A DNA stretch of 64,000 nucleotides from Brenneria goodwinii (GTDB taxonomy: Bacteria; Pseudomonadota; Gammaproteobacteria; Enterobacterales; Enterobacteriaceae): positions 4,030,001-4,094,000 of the forward strand of contig NZ_CP014137.1 in assembly GCF_002291445.1 (NCBI RefSeq), in the 5' to 3' direction. The position numbers and the translations under genes were made by a program. Each line of letters starts with the position of its first letter. Within the stretch, counting starts at the first letter, position 1. Under the pieces are notes generated by a model that was not told where the DNA came from, made no database searches, and saw only the letters and a list, made by a program, of their open reading frames with translations. Shown here piece after piece: positions 52,883-62,216 of the stretch.

Positions 52883-54571
52883 TTGTTTGTTTTGTGTAAG
52901 CATCGCACTCTTTTAGGTCTCCTCTTGCTATTTGTTGTCTCCCCATCTCTGGCAATAGATGACGTCACTCCGGCAGATCGGAATACGTTAGAACTGCGGC
53001 AAAAAGCCCTGCTCGAACAAAATAAACAACAACGCAAAGCGCTGGAAAACGCCGTGCAGATCGGCGAACCCGCCGCCTTGCCGGTAAACGCGGACGGCCC
53101 CTGCTTTCCCATCCATAACATCGCGTTTAACGGCGCGGTACATCTGTCTTCTCACGATAAATCCGCTTTACAACAGCGTTATCAAGATCGTTGTCTGGAT
53201 TTAGCCGCCATTAGTAACGCGGTGAGAGAAACCACCAACCGCTATCTCACCCACGGCTACATCACCAGTCAGGCCTATTTGCAGGAACAGGACCTCGCCA
53301 ACGGTACGCTGACCATCAGCGTCAGCGAAGGCAGATTGGAATCCATCCAGTTAGAAGGGGAAACACCGTTGCCGGTAAAAATGGCTTTTCCCAGCCTGGC
53401 TGACCATATCCTCAATCTGCGTGATTTAGAACAAGGTATGGAACAGCTTAATCGCCTGCCTTCTCAACAAATCACCATCGATATTCAGCCAGGGAAACAG
53501 CCGGGGAGCTCTATCGCGGTACTCAGACGCACAACCCGCGCATTACCGGTTGAACTTTCCATCGGCGCCGACAACAGCGGGCAGAAAAGCACCGGCCGGG
53601 AACAACTTTCCGCCAGTCTGGCGATCGATAATCCGCTGCATCTGGCCGATCGCTGGTGGCTGACGGCCAGCCGCGACAGCGCGTTTAGTCACAGCTACGG
53701 CAGCCGCGCCCTGTCCGGCGGGACTTCCGTCCCTTACGGCTACTGGACGTTCAGCTACCAGTATGCCTGGAATGAATTTTTTCAGCCGACGCCCATCGGC
53801 GATGAGCATTACCGCTATGCAGGCCAAAGCAACACACATCGGCTCAATGTCAACAGAACGATGTACCGGGATGGTAAACAAAAACTGGCGTTGGAAGGGG
53901 CGCTGAACCGCCGCCGTACCGAAAATCGGCTGGCGGGAGAACGCCTTGACGTCAACAGCCCGACGTTGAGCGGCGCCAGCGTCGACCTCAGCTACAGCGC
54001 CGCGCTAGCGGGCGGCTATATCACGCTCAACCCAACGCTGAGCCACGGCTTGAGAGCCTGGGGAGCGACCGACGATACAGATGAAGCGAGCGAACTGCCG
54101 CGCAGCGAATTTCGTAAATTTGGACTGAGCGCCAGCTATTTCTATCCGCTGACGCCCTCGCTGTATTTCCTCACCTCCGCCTATGGGCAAACCACGCCCG
54201 ACAACCTCTATCCCAGCGAGCGTATTTCCCTCGGCGGAGAGTATTCCGTGCGGGGTTTTAAAGAGCAAACGCTGACCGGCAACCGCGGACTTTACTGGCG
54301 CAATGAGCTGAACTGGCAGTTCGCCGCTCTGCCGCTGTTGGGTAATCTGGCCCTCACCGCCGCCCTAGACAGCGGATGGATCTCAGGCAAAGCCGGCAAG
54401 GTGGACGGCGGCAATATGACCGGCGCCTCGCTGGGTTTATCCGCCGCCTCCCGTTGGACTAATCAATCCATTTCACTCGGCGTGCCGCTGCATTTCCCGG
54501 ATGAACTGCACCCGGATAACGCCGTGCTTTACTGGCAGATCACCCTGCCCGTCACCGCTTTTTTTCATTGA
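52883..54571 (+). CDS. Two-partner secretion outer membrane transporter, CdiB/HecB-like
   Basis: The 562-residue protein has a signal peptide, an N-terminal helix rich in Gln and Lys (LLEQNKQQRKALENA, residues about 43-57), two POTRA domains and a C-terminal 16-strand barrel. The Omp85/TpsB hallmark VRGF is present in GGEYSVRGFKEQ near residue 455. It secretes the TpsA protein encoded downstream. The only plausible starts are TTG codons (52883 with TAAGG four bases upstream, or 52892); no ATG is available near the signal peptide. Shared operon with cdiA (39-base gap) and pairing with an immunity gene suggest CdiB rather than a plain haemolysin transporter. Confidence 0.88.
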   Translation: MFVLCKHRTLLGLLLLFVVSPSLAIDDVTPADRNTLELRQKALLEQNKQQRKALENAVQIGEPAALPVNADGPCFPIHNIAFNGAVHLSSHDKSALQQRYQDRCLDLAAISNAVRETTNRYLTHGYITSQAYLQEQDLANGTLTISVSEGRLESIQLEGETPLPVKMAFPSLADHILNLRDLEQGMEQLNRLPSQQITIDIQPGKQPGSSIAVLRRTTRALPVELSIGADNSGQKSTGREQLSASLAIDNPLHLADRWWLTASRDSAFSHSYGSRALSGGTSVPYGYWTFSYQYAWNEFFQPTPIGDEHYRYAGQSNTHRLNVNRTMYRDGKQKLALEGALNRRRTENRLAGERLDVNSPTLSGASVDLSYSAALAGGYITLNPTLSHGLRAWGATDDTDEASELPRSEFRKFGLSASYFYPLTPSLYFLTSAYGQTTPDNLYPSERISLGGEYSVRGFKEQTLTGNRGLYWRNELNWQFAALPLLGNLALTAALDSGWISGKAGKVDGGNMTGASLGLSAASRWTNQSISLGVPLHFPDELHPDNAVLYWQITLPVTAFFH

Positions 54572-54610
54572 GTTAATCGCTTACAGCAAAAGGAAAACAA
54601 GGAAAGTCAC

Positions 54611-57600
54611 ATGGAAAAATTCAATAATCGCGCCACGCGCGGGCTCAGCTATCTGCTGATATACCTGACCGCCATGCAGCCGCTACACCCGGCATTCGCG
54701 GCTTTGACGCCGGATAACCCCCGCACGCAGGTCAAAAATACGGGTAACATTCCGGTGGTCAACATTGCCGCGCCGAACGCGGCAGGCATATCCCACAATA
54801 CCTATAAAGACTTCAGCGTCGGGACGCCGGGCGCGGTGTTGAATAACAGCACGGCGGCGGGTAAATCACAGTTAGCCGGCCAGCTTGGCGCCAACGCCAA
54901 TCTTAAAGGCAAAGCCGCGGGGTTGATTATCAATGAAGTTACCGGCACCGCCCGCTCTAACCTGCAAGGCAAAGTGGAAGTGTTCGGCAACAAAGCCAAC
55001 GTGCTGATCGCCAACCCCAACGGCATCACCTGCGATGGCTGCGGCTTTATCAATACGCCTGCCGTCACGCTCACCACCGGTAAACCGCTGCTGGATAAAC
55101 AGGGCGCGCTTGACGCGCTGGAGATTAAAAAAGGCGGCATCACCATCGGCGGCAAAGGGCTGGACGGCGGCGGCGCCAATTACGTCGATATTCTCAGCCG
55201 CGCCGCCGAACTGAACGGTAAAATCAACGCCAAAAACCTGAGCCTGACGCAGGGTAGTAATCGGGTAAACCTGAAAACGGGAGTGATCTCGCCCATCAAT
55301 GGCGAAGGAGCCAAACCGCAACTGGCGGTGGACAGCAAAGCCTTAGGCGGCATGTACGCCGAACGCATACGCCTGATCGCCACTGAAGAAGGGGTGGGTG
55401 CGAATCTCGCCAACCTGACCAGTACGCAACAGGACATTACGCTGAGCGCCAAAGGCAAGATCCAGTTAGGCAATACCAGCGCCAAAACCGATTTAAATCT
55501 GGATGCCAGGGAAACGAATATTGCCGCCGGTATTAATCTACGCAGCGGACGGGATATGACGCTGTCCAGCGCGACGCTGAACAATAACGGCAGCATCGTC
55601 TCTAATGGGGATATGCGAATATTTGGCGATACGGTACGCAACGTCGGCAACAAGGCCGTTATGCATACTAATAAAAATATGTGGATACAGAAGGACGCCG
55701 CCGGAAATAAGAGCAGTAAAGTCGAAAACCGTTCCGGGACGATAAAGACCAATTTCGGGGATTTGGTGATTCGAACGGGGCAGTTGGAGAATGTTAGGGA
55801 CAAATTTTCCATCACCGCCACCATTTCCCCGACAGATAATAAAGATCTTGACCGCTGGTTGGCCGATGGCACTGAATTTGTCCCTGACTACCATGGATAT
55901 TGGCGCAAGGTGGAATATCTAGCAAACATTGAAGATAAAAACTTCAAATGGGTGGGACATCTGGACTTCAAAACGTCGCTCTTTGCGAACAACGCAAAGT
56001 CCAGGTTTTTGGTTACCGCTGACAGCCATCCCGGTGAAATCCTTTCGGGCGGCAGCATATATATTAATGCGGCCAATATCAATAATAATGTCAGCGCCAT
56101 CAAAGCTGCTGGAGATTTGATATTAACCGGCAATGAGCTGAATGTGCGCGGTGACGTGACGGGGGAATTAAATGATTATGTCAGGTTTTCACCAAAGAGA
56201 ACCACTCCTATTCCGCTGGGTGCAAAGGTAACCGGCCGGAGCAGAACGAATAGAGAAATTGGTTACGTCCATGACGCACCGCAGGAATCTTGGACCGTGA
56301 CCGGTTATTATTCTTCATTGCTACAGGCCGGCCGTAGTTTGACTGCGGATTTTAAAAAATCAATCAATATTATAACTCCACAAAAATACGACACCAGTAA
56401 AGCCAAAGAGATTATCGCGCCTCCACGTTCCAATGTGCTAAACGCCAAAAACATTCTGCTTCATGCCAATACCATCACTAATAACGAAGTTATCCGAGCT
56501 GGCGGCGATATTACTCTTTTAGCCAATGACCTGATACAGTTCGATCAGGGAAGCGTATACGCCGGGACTCATTTATCAATGGCGGCAGTTAATAACATTA
56601 ATTCCTGGCAAAGTGAAGTTCAAGGCAAAGACGTTACGCTTACTGCCAGAAACGGCGAAATAAAGTTCCGGACAAGCACTGGCCCGCAGTTTTTCAACGC
56701 CGACGGCTCCCGCCGACTGGCCACCTTGTCCGCCAGCGGCGACCTGACGGTGACGGCGGGCACGGACATTCTCCTGCTTGATACTGTGCTAAGTCCAGGC
56801 CGCAATATCGCCCTGAGCGCCGGGAAAAATATCGCCGTCGAGAATGGCGACGCCCTGCTGTCCTACAAAAAGCCCGGAAAAACTGTCACTGCGGAGCAGG
56901 AACGAGCGAAATTTAACCAGCAGTTGGCCGCCACCGGCCGGTTCGACGCCACCGGCTCAATAACCCTGAACGCCGGCGGCGCACTTTCCCTACAGGGCGC
57001 TTACGTCAAGGCCGGTAAGGATATCGATCTGAGCGCGGCGCAGGGCGTCGACCTGAGCCCCCGGACGCTGCCCGACACACTGGCGGCGCTGTTCCCTTCC
57101 TCGCGCACACCGGAGATGAGCAGCTGCCTGAACGCCGGTAATAACCTGTCCGTATTCAGCGGCGCGGATATCGCCGCCGGCGCGGCGCAAATCACCGCCA
57201 AAGGGCATACGGTGCTGTCGGCCGGACGGAATATCCTGTTGCCGGCGCCGGCCTATTCATCCATCCACAGCGGAAACGACAACAACAAGGACGACCGCCA
57301 TATGACGCCGCTGGTGCAGGGGGAACAGCGTCTGACGCTCTCCGCCAACGGCGCGATGACCGCACAGGGAGCGGCGTTGCGCTCCGCCGGCGACGTCACG
57401 GTGTCCGGAGGCGGCAACCTGCGCTTCGAGTCGGTGCGGAATCACACTTATCGCGAAGAAGGCCGGTCATTTACTGAAACCGCCGCCCAGCAGCCCACTA
57501 CGCTGGACAGCGGCGGCATCCTGACCGTCCTATCCCGGGGCAGCATTCTGTTCCAGGCCACGCGGCTGGTGGCCAAAGGCGCGATGGACGTGGCGGCGCA

Positions 57601-59791
57601 GGGCGGCTATCTGTTCGCCCAGGCGATGGAAGAATCCAGCCACTACGAGAAAGTCACCAAAAAACGCAAATGGTACGGCAAGAAGAAAACCATCAGGCAA
57701 ATCAGCCACAACGTCACCAACAAAGTGACGGAATTTACCGCCGGCGGCGATATCAACCTGCTGAGCCGTGACGACAGCACCTATGAAGCCAGCAAAATTA
57801 ACGCGGGGAAAAACGCCAGACTCACCAGTACCAAAGGCAAAGTCAATTTCAAAGCGGTAAAAAACACCACTTTCGAACAGACGATTACCACCTCGAAAGG
57901 TTTTTTTATTAAGAACGCCGACAAGGGCTACACCAAAGACACCTGGCTGCTGCCGAAAATTTACACCGGCGGCAAACTGACGGTTGATGCCGCAACCGGT
58001 ATCACCGCCGATGTCAAAAACAAAAACGTCCGCTCGCTGCAAAATGCCTTGCTGACATTGGGCAACACGCCGGGCACGGCATGGATGAAGGGACTGAACA
58101 CCCGCAAAGATGTGCAGTGGAACGCGGTACAGGATGCCTATAGTAGCTGGAATCAGAAAAGCCAGAGCCTGAACCCGGTGGTCGGCGCGGTGATCGCCAT
58201 TGCCGTCGCCGCCGTCACCGCCGGCTCTGGACTCGCCGCGATGGCTGCTAACGGCGCGGTTACCGCGACTGGCACCGCAGGGATGACCGCAACCGTTGTC
58301 CAGGGCGCGGCCTACTCAGGAATGACCGCGCTGACCTCACAAGCCGCCGTGGCGCTGGTTGATAACAAAGGCAATCTCTCCAAAACATTGCAGGCAATGG
58401 GCCGCAGCGAGTCGGTGAAATCACTGGTCACCTCAATGGTGATTGGCGGCGCGCTGTCCGGTTTTGACTCTGTGATGGGTTGGGATAAAACCGCCCACGG
58501 CGCCACCCCCCTCGATCCCGCCAAAGCCAAACTCCCCGTACTCAGCAACGGTGACTGGAGCAAGGTCGCGCAACGCGTCGCCGGGCAGTCGGTGATCCAT
58601 TCCAGCGTAGGTACAACCATCAACGGCGGCAGTTTTAAAGATAATTTCACCAATGCCCTGCTCGCCAACGTCGGTAATCAAATCAATGCCGAGGGCGTCG
58701 GCCTTATTCATCAGTCGGGCTACGTGCAAAATACCGTCAGTAAAGCGCTTAGTTACGCCTCCGTCTCCGCGCTTGCCGCCGAAATAGGCAAAGGCGATGT
58801 CAAAGGCGCCGCCGCCGGCGCCCTGGCGGCTGAACTGGCAACGGCAGTGATGGGCGATACCTTTACTGACCCCGATACCCGTTACGCCAGAATACAAAAC
58901 AGCGCGAAATTTATCGGCGGGTTGGCCGGAGCTATAGCAACAAATAAAGCTGCCGGCGCCAATAGCGGCGCCAACGCCGGTGAAATCGTCGTGGTGAATA
59001 ATTATCTGAGTGACAGTCAAAAGGCACAAAGAAACAAGGAGTTTGACAACTGCAAAGGCGACCTGAAATGCAAAGTTCAGATCGGCGTTAATTGGGATGC
59101 TATTGATATTACGCAGGAAAGCGCTTACGGCGTTGGCATATTAGCCGGCGTTTCTTCCGGATTGATTGATAGCGTTCGCTCCCTTCTGGCGCTGGGACTC
59201 AATCCCAACGAGACACTGGGCGCATTGAAATCACTGTTTAACAACGGCGATGTATTAGGCAACGTCACTTCCGCAGTCAAACAGTCATACATTGACCGTA
59301 TCAACAAAATGGAGAATGAATACCAGAAAGCCGGACCTTTCGGGGCGTTTAACTCCGGTGTTGAAGGCGGTAAACTGGTCGGGGATATTGCCGGTCTGGT
59401 CGCCGGCGGCGCCGGTATCGCCAAAGGCGGTGCGCTACTGACGGAGAAAATTGTTGCGAAAACCACTGGTATGGTTGAAACAGCATTAAAATCTTCGGTT
59501 GTTAATAAAATTCTTGAAGCAGATCGGATTGGCAGTGGACTGAAGCCAGATCCTACTCATAGAGGTGCTAGTTACTTGAGCCGTGAACAATTGATGGATG
59601 GAAAAGTTTTCACTATCAAAGGTGGTGATGGTATAGAAAGAAAATTACTGCAAGCTGAAGGTTCCTTTAATGATAAGAAAGGTATATTTGAATATATCTA
59701 TGATAATAAAGGAAACGTTACTCACCAACGATTCATTGAAAGCGGCAGTATTACTGGCATTCCTAATCAACGGCCACCGAAGGTAAAATGA
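54611..59791 (+). CDS. CdiA-like contact-dependent toxin/filamentous haemagglutinin
   Basis: The 1,726-residue TpsA protein starts with an extended signal region (to about residue 30, PLHPAFA) and a TPS secretion domain with the NPNGI box (NPNGITCDGCGFINTP, near residue 135). Haemagglutinin beta-helix repeats follow to about 1,170, then a pretoxin region. Where CdiA proteins normally have VENN, this one has VVNN in GEIVVVNNYL (about residue 1,460), so the boundary motif is altered. The last 80 or so residues after DPTHRGASYLSREQL look like the toxin domain; its activity is not known to me. The third, more AT-rich segment supports exchange of the C-terminus. It is short for CdiA, which often exceeds 3,000 residues. 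An immunity gene follows after one base. Confidence 0.85.
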   Translation: MEKFNNRATRGLSYLLIYLTAMQPLHPAFAALTPDNPRTQVKNTGNIPVVNIAAPNAAGISHNTYKDFSVGTPGAVLNNSTAAGKSQLAGQLGANANLKGKAAGLIINEVTGTARSNLQGKVEVFGNKANVLIANPNGITCDGCGFINTPAVTLTTGKPLLDKQGALDALEIKKGGITIGGKGLDGGGANYVDILSRAAELNGKINAKNLSLTQGSNRVNLKTGVISPINGEGAKPQLAVDSKALGGMYAERIRLIATEEGVGANLANLTSTQQDITLSAKGKIQLGNTSAKTDLNLDARETNIAAGINLRSGRDMTLSSATLNNNGSIVSNGDMRIFGDTVRNVGNKAVMHTNKNMWIQKDAAGNKSSKVENRSGTIKTNFGDLVIRTGQLENVRDKFSITATISPTDNKDLDRWLADGTEFVPDYHGYWRKVEYLANIEDKNFKWVGHLDFKTSLFANNAKSRFLVTADSHPGEILSGGSIYINAANINNNVSAIKAAGDLILTGNELNVRGDVTGELNDYVRFSPKRTTPIPLGAKVTGRSRTNREIGYVHDAPQESWTVTGYYSSLLQAGRSLTADFKKSINIITPQKYDTSKAKEIIAPPRSNVLNAKNILLHANTITNNEVIRAGGDITLLANDLIQFDQGSVYAGTHLSMAAVNNINSWQSEVQGKDVTLTARNGEIKFRTSTGPQFFNADGSRRLATLSASGDLTVTAGTDILLLDTVLSPGRNIALSAGKNIAVENGDALLSYKKPGKTVTAEQERAKFNQQLAATGRFDATGSITLNAGGALSLQGAYVKAGKDIDLSAAQGVDLSPRTLPDTLAALFPSSRTPEMSSCLNAGNNLSVFSGADIAAGAAQITAKGHTVLSAGRNILLPAPAYSSIHSGNDNNKDDRHMTPLVQGEQRLTLSANGAMTAQGAALRSAGDVTVSGGGNLRFESVRNHTYREEGRSFTETAAQQPTTLDSGGILTVLSRGSILFQATRLVAKGAMDVAAQGGYLFAQAMEESSHYEKVTKKRKWYGKKKTIRQISHNVTNKVTEFTAGGDINLLSRDDSTYEASKINAGKNARLTSTKGKVNFKAVKNTTFEQTITTSKGFFIKNADKGYTKDTWLLPKIYTGGKLTVDAATGITADVKNKNVRSLQNALLTLGNTPGTAWMKGLNTRKDVQWNAVQDAYSSWNQKSQSLNPVVGAVIAIAVAAVTAGSGLAAMAANGAVTATGTAGMTATVVQGAAYSGMTALTSQAAVALVDNKGNLSKTLQAMGRSESVKSLVTSMVIGGALSGFDSVMGWDKTAHGATPLDPAKAKLPVLSNGDWSKVAQRVAGQSVIHSSVGTTINGGSFKDNFTNALLANVGNQINAEGVGLIHQSGYVQNTVSKALSYASVSALAAEIGKGDVKGAAAGALAAELATAVMGDTFTDPDTRYARIQNSAKFIGGLAGAIATNKAAGANSGANAGEIVVVNNYLSDSQKAQRNKEFDNCKGDLKCKVQIGVNWDAIDITQESAYGVGILAGVSSGLIDSVRSLLALGLNPNETLGALKSLFNNGDVLGNVTSAVKQSYIDRINKMENEYQKAGPFGAFNSGVEGGKLVGDIAGLVAGGAGIAKGGALLTEKIVAKTTGMVETALKSSVVNKILEADRIGSGLKPDPTHRGASYLSREQLMDGKVFTIKGGDGIERKLLQAEGSFNDKKGIFEYIYDNKGNVTHQRFIESGSITGIPNQRPPKVK

Positions 59792-59792
59792 T

Positions 59793-60302
59793 ATGAATTT
59801 ATACCCAATACCGTTTGATTTTATTGATAAAAAAACTCATTTGTCATGGCATGAGGTGAAATGGGGTTATGAAAATAACCTCATTACATCGGAGGTACCG
59901 ATAAAAAAAGCGGAAGGAATAGTGTTAACAGGTAATTACACCGATACTGAGCTTGAATTATCATTTATCATACCTGGTCAAACAGACCATATAGCACCTT
60001 TTCTAAAGGCAACTTGTTCAGAAGTTGAACAAGAAGATGATTCAATAATTAAACAAAAATGGCTATTTATTGTTCTTAGCTGGCTTTGGTGTAATCGCAA
60101 TAATTTTGATGATCCATTGGGTGAAATAGAAAATATTTATGCTGATTTTGATTATCCTAGTGAAATAGAAGGCTTTGTTAAATATATGCCTCCGTCAGAT
60201 GGATATGACCCATCAGCGCATACCCGGGTGGAAAACATTAACCGTTTAATGAATAACTGGGAAGAATATTTAGAAAAAGTATCTATCATATTTAAACATT
60301 AA
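59793..60302 (+). CDS. CdiI-like immunity protein (DUF2247-like)
   Basis: The 169-residue product starts one base after the cdiA stop and is AT-rich, as CDI immunity genes usually are. The opening YPIPFDFIDKKTHLSWHEVKWG resembles DUF2247 proteins, a family found among polymorphic-toxin immunity proteins. It is soluble, acidic and without a signal peptide, so it would bind the incoming toxin in the cytoplasm. The assignment as immunity protein rests on position and character; the DUF2247 match is from memory and is moderate. Confidence 0.65.
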   Translation: MNLYPIPFDFIDKKTHLSWHEVKWGYENNLITSEVPIKKAEGIVLTGNYTDTELELSFIIPGQTDHIAPFLKATCSEVEQEDDSIIKQKWLFIVLSWLWCNRNNFDDPLGEIENIYADFDYPSEIEGFVKYMPPSDGYDPSAHTRVENINRLMNNWEEYLEKVSIIFKH

Positions 60303-61494
60303 AAACCCCCCGCCCTTGGCGGCGGCAATGTCAAAGGCGCGGCGGCAGGCGCGATGGCGGCGGAACTGGCCGGGATTATCATCAATGATAATTTGGTGAA
60401 AACAGAAGGCTGGCAGGAGCAACAGGCACAAATTAGCCGTGTCGCCGGGGCCTTCGCCGGGACGCAGGCAACCGGGAGAACCAGTGGCGTAAACAGTGGC
60501 GCCAATGCTGATGAAATTGTCGAACGTTTCAATCGTCAGCTTCATCTCGACGAACTACGGGCAATCAAAGAACTGGCCAAAGGCGACAAGAAAAAAGGAG
60601 AACGCCTGCTGGCCGCGTCCTGCCGCAAGGTTAACTGTGTCGCCCAGGAGTCTTTAAGTTCCGCTGAGCGTCAGCAATATGAAACGCTGATGAAAAAACA
60701 CCCGGCTACCCACACGGAAGATGGCTTGCTCGCCAACTACTGAGTGCAAAAAGAGCGGCAACGTACCGGGAATTATCCGCTTTATGCCGGGTATGATATG
60801 CAGCAGTTGTTCACCTATACGATCGGTGACAGTATTTCTGACAGCCAACTATTTGCACGTAATCAGTGGGTTGAAAATGCCAGTACCATCACCGGCTGGT
60901 CGAAAGAATCGGTCGAAACGCTGGGAATTACAGTATCGATTGCCAGTACCTTCGCAGGGATGGGAAAAGCGAATGTTGGCAACCAGTATTTATCCACAAA
61001 GCTCGTCGCCCCAGCAGCTGGCTGGAAAAGTTATCTGGTTAATGAAAAGACTATTCAGCAGGCGGCAACATTTAAAAAACAGATAACTGAATTAAGAGCT
61101 GGTTTATCTTCGGATCCCAAACGTAGTGGCAATGTCGCTGTCGCATATATTAATATTCCTGGTATGCCGAAAACACTGGCTGCACACAGTGGTGTGAATG
61201 TACCTGGAAAAGGTTTAGTTGGTAAAGGAAGTGAGAACTTCAAATACCAGGAGATACCAAATAATAAAGGAATCCCAATAGCCAGAAATACGGACTCTGA
61301 ATATAAAATATTGGATAATCTTTCAGACAAACTAGGTAGTAACGTGTCAACTAAAGGAGCTGTGACCATTTTTACAGAGCGCCCAGCCTGCGGAAGTTGC
61401 TTGGGAGTGGTAGAACAATTTCAACAAAATATCCGGGCATCAAAGTGGATGTACTTGATAATAATGGTGTTATGCTTAGACCTGGAGCAAAGAA
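60303..61494 (+). pseudogene. Orphan CdiA C-terminal module with deaminase-type toxin, interrupted
   Basis: Directly after the immunity gene an open frame continues without a start: GNVKGAAAGAMAAELAG parallels the main CdiA near residue 1,400 (GDVKGAAAGALAAELA), and NSGANADEIVERFNRQL replaces the VENN boundary. The frame is cut by TGA at 60741-60743 and continues in phase to a deaminase-like domain with SEYKILDNLSDKLG and the zinc-site motif PACGSC (about 61383-61400). Near 61426-61429 one A appears lost from a run; restoring it gives QKYPGIKVDVLDNNGVMLRP and a stop at 61494-61496 overlapping the next gene. It is thus a displaced toxin cassette with two lesions. It could be rejoined to cdiA by recombination over the shared segment. 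Confidence 0.75.
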
Positions 61495-61863
61495 ATGAGC
61501 TACGAAAGAATTAGCTATGACGAAATAAGGGATTCTTTTTTAAGATATTATTATATCTATTGTAGAAACAAGCTTGACTCATTTAATCGTCGAGGTGAAG
61601 GGTGGAGCGAACATGAATCAGAGATAGGCTATGCTTACTATCAATTTGAAAACGCTTATGAATTAGAGATAGAAAACTTGATGCTTAATGTTCTCACATT
61701 GGTTCTTATGGCTGGAAGAGGACCGGAACAAGTAGAAAAAAACCTCAGGAAAGATATCAAAGATATGCTGTCAGAGCACAAACTCGATGAGCTTATTGCT
61801 GACATCAGTGAAGAGGAAAGACAGGATCTTATTTATGACATGTCTTTATTAAAATTGATTTGA
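61495..61863 (+). CDS. Candidate immunity protein of the orphan deaminase-type toxin
   Basis: The 122-residue product starts MSYERISYDEIRDSF; the ATG overlaps the restored stop codon of the toxin frame (ATGA), the usual toxin-immunity coupling. It is AT-rich, acidic and mostly helical, with EIGYAYYQFENAYELEIENL (about residues 44-63) as its most conserved-looking part and no signal peptide or membrane helix. The frame is intact although the toxin in front of it is broken, which fits retention for protection against sibling cells. No family could be assigned with certainty. A strong terminator follows 25 bases downstream. Confidence 0.6.
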   Translation: MSYERISYDEIRDSFLRYYYIYCRNKLDSFNRRGEGWSEHESEIGYAYYQFENAYELEIENLMLNVLTLVLMAGRGPEQVEKNLRKDIKDMLSEHKLDELIADISEEERQDLIYDMSLLKLI

Positions 61864-61887
61864 TCCATTTCCCTTTTATGTCTCGGC

Positions 61888-61912
61888 AAAGCCCAACTAT
61901 CCGTTGGGCTTT
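61888..61912. terminator. Terminator after the orphan immunity gene
   Basis: AAAGCCCAAC (61888-61897) and GTTGGGCTTT (61903-61912) form a perfect 10-bp stem with a five-base loop, followed by a short T-rich stretch. It works in principle on both strands and closes the CDI transcription unit. Confidence 0.85.
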
Positions 61913-61948
61913 ATTACGTACAGCCTTATGCCATTAATGGCGGCAGAA

Positions 61949-62010
61949 AGTTAGCGATCGATGGAACAAAACCGCACAACGCGCCGCCGAGCAGTCGGCT
62001 ATCAGTTCCA
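61949..62010 (+). pseudogene. Small CdiA-like coding scrap
   Basis: One frame reads VSDRWNKTAQRAAEQSAISS, which aligns with NGDWSKVAQRVAGQSVIHSS of the main CdiA pretoxin region (about 58549-58611) at roughly half of the positions. It has no start and runs into the bcsC-like repeat at the shared bases CCACC. It is probably a leftover of a third cdiA segment. The match is short. Confidence 0.45.
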
Positions 62011-62043
62011 CCCGCTGACCCCATATGTCGATTTTAGGTAGCG
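62008..62043 (+). repeat. Direct repeat, copy 2 (near-copy of bcsC 3' end)
   Basis: Thirty-three of 36 bases match 52497-52532. In frame it would encode HPLTPYVDFR and a stop, against HPLTPYADFK in BcsC. It lies on the far side of the CDI block and has no bcsC sequence in front of it. Confidence 0.7.
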
Positions 62044-62216
62044 ATTTGACAGAGGTCTGGAGCCAGTTCGGCGCTGCACAGAGCATCTGGCGGTTCATCG
62101 TCACGACACGCCAACCGGAGACCTCCTCCTCTGTCAATCAAAAAAACAACAAAAATGTTGTGTTACATAACTTTCATGATATTCTGTTACCGGTTTCAAT
62201 AAATCGAAGGTGTTAT

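Noticed and set aside
61934..62137. 67-codon minus-strand frame over the bcsC-like repeat
   Set aside because: It is antisense to the CdiA scrap and the repeat, and is better explained by those remnants, although its openness in repeated DNA could lead to its annotation elsewhere.
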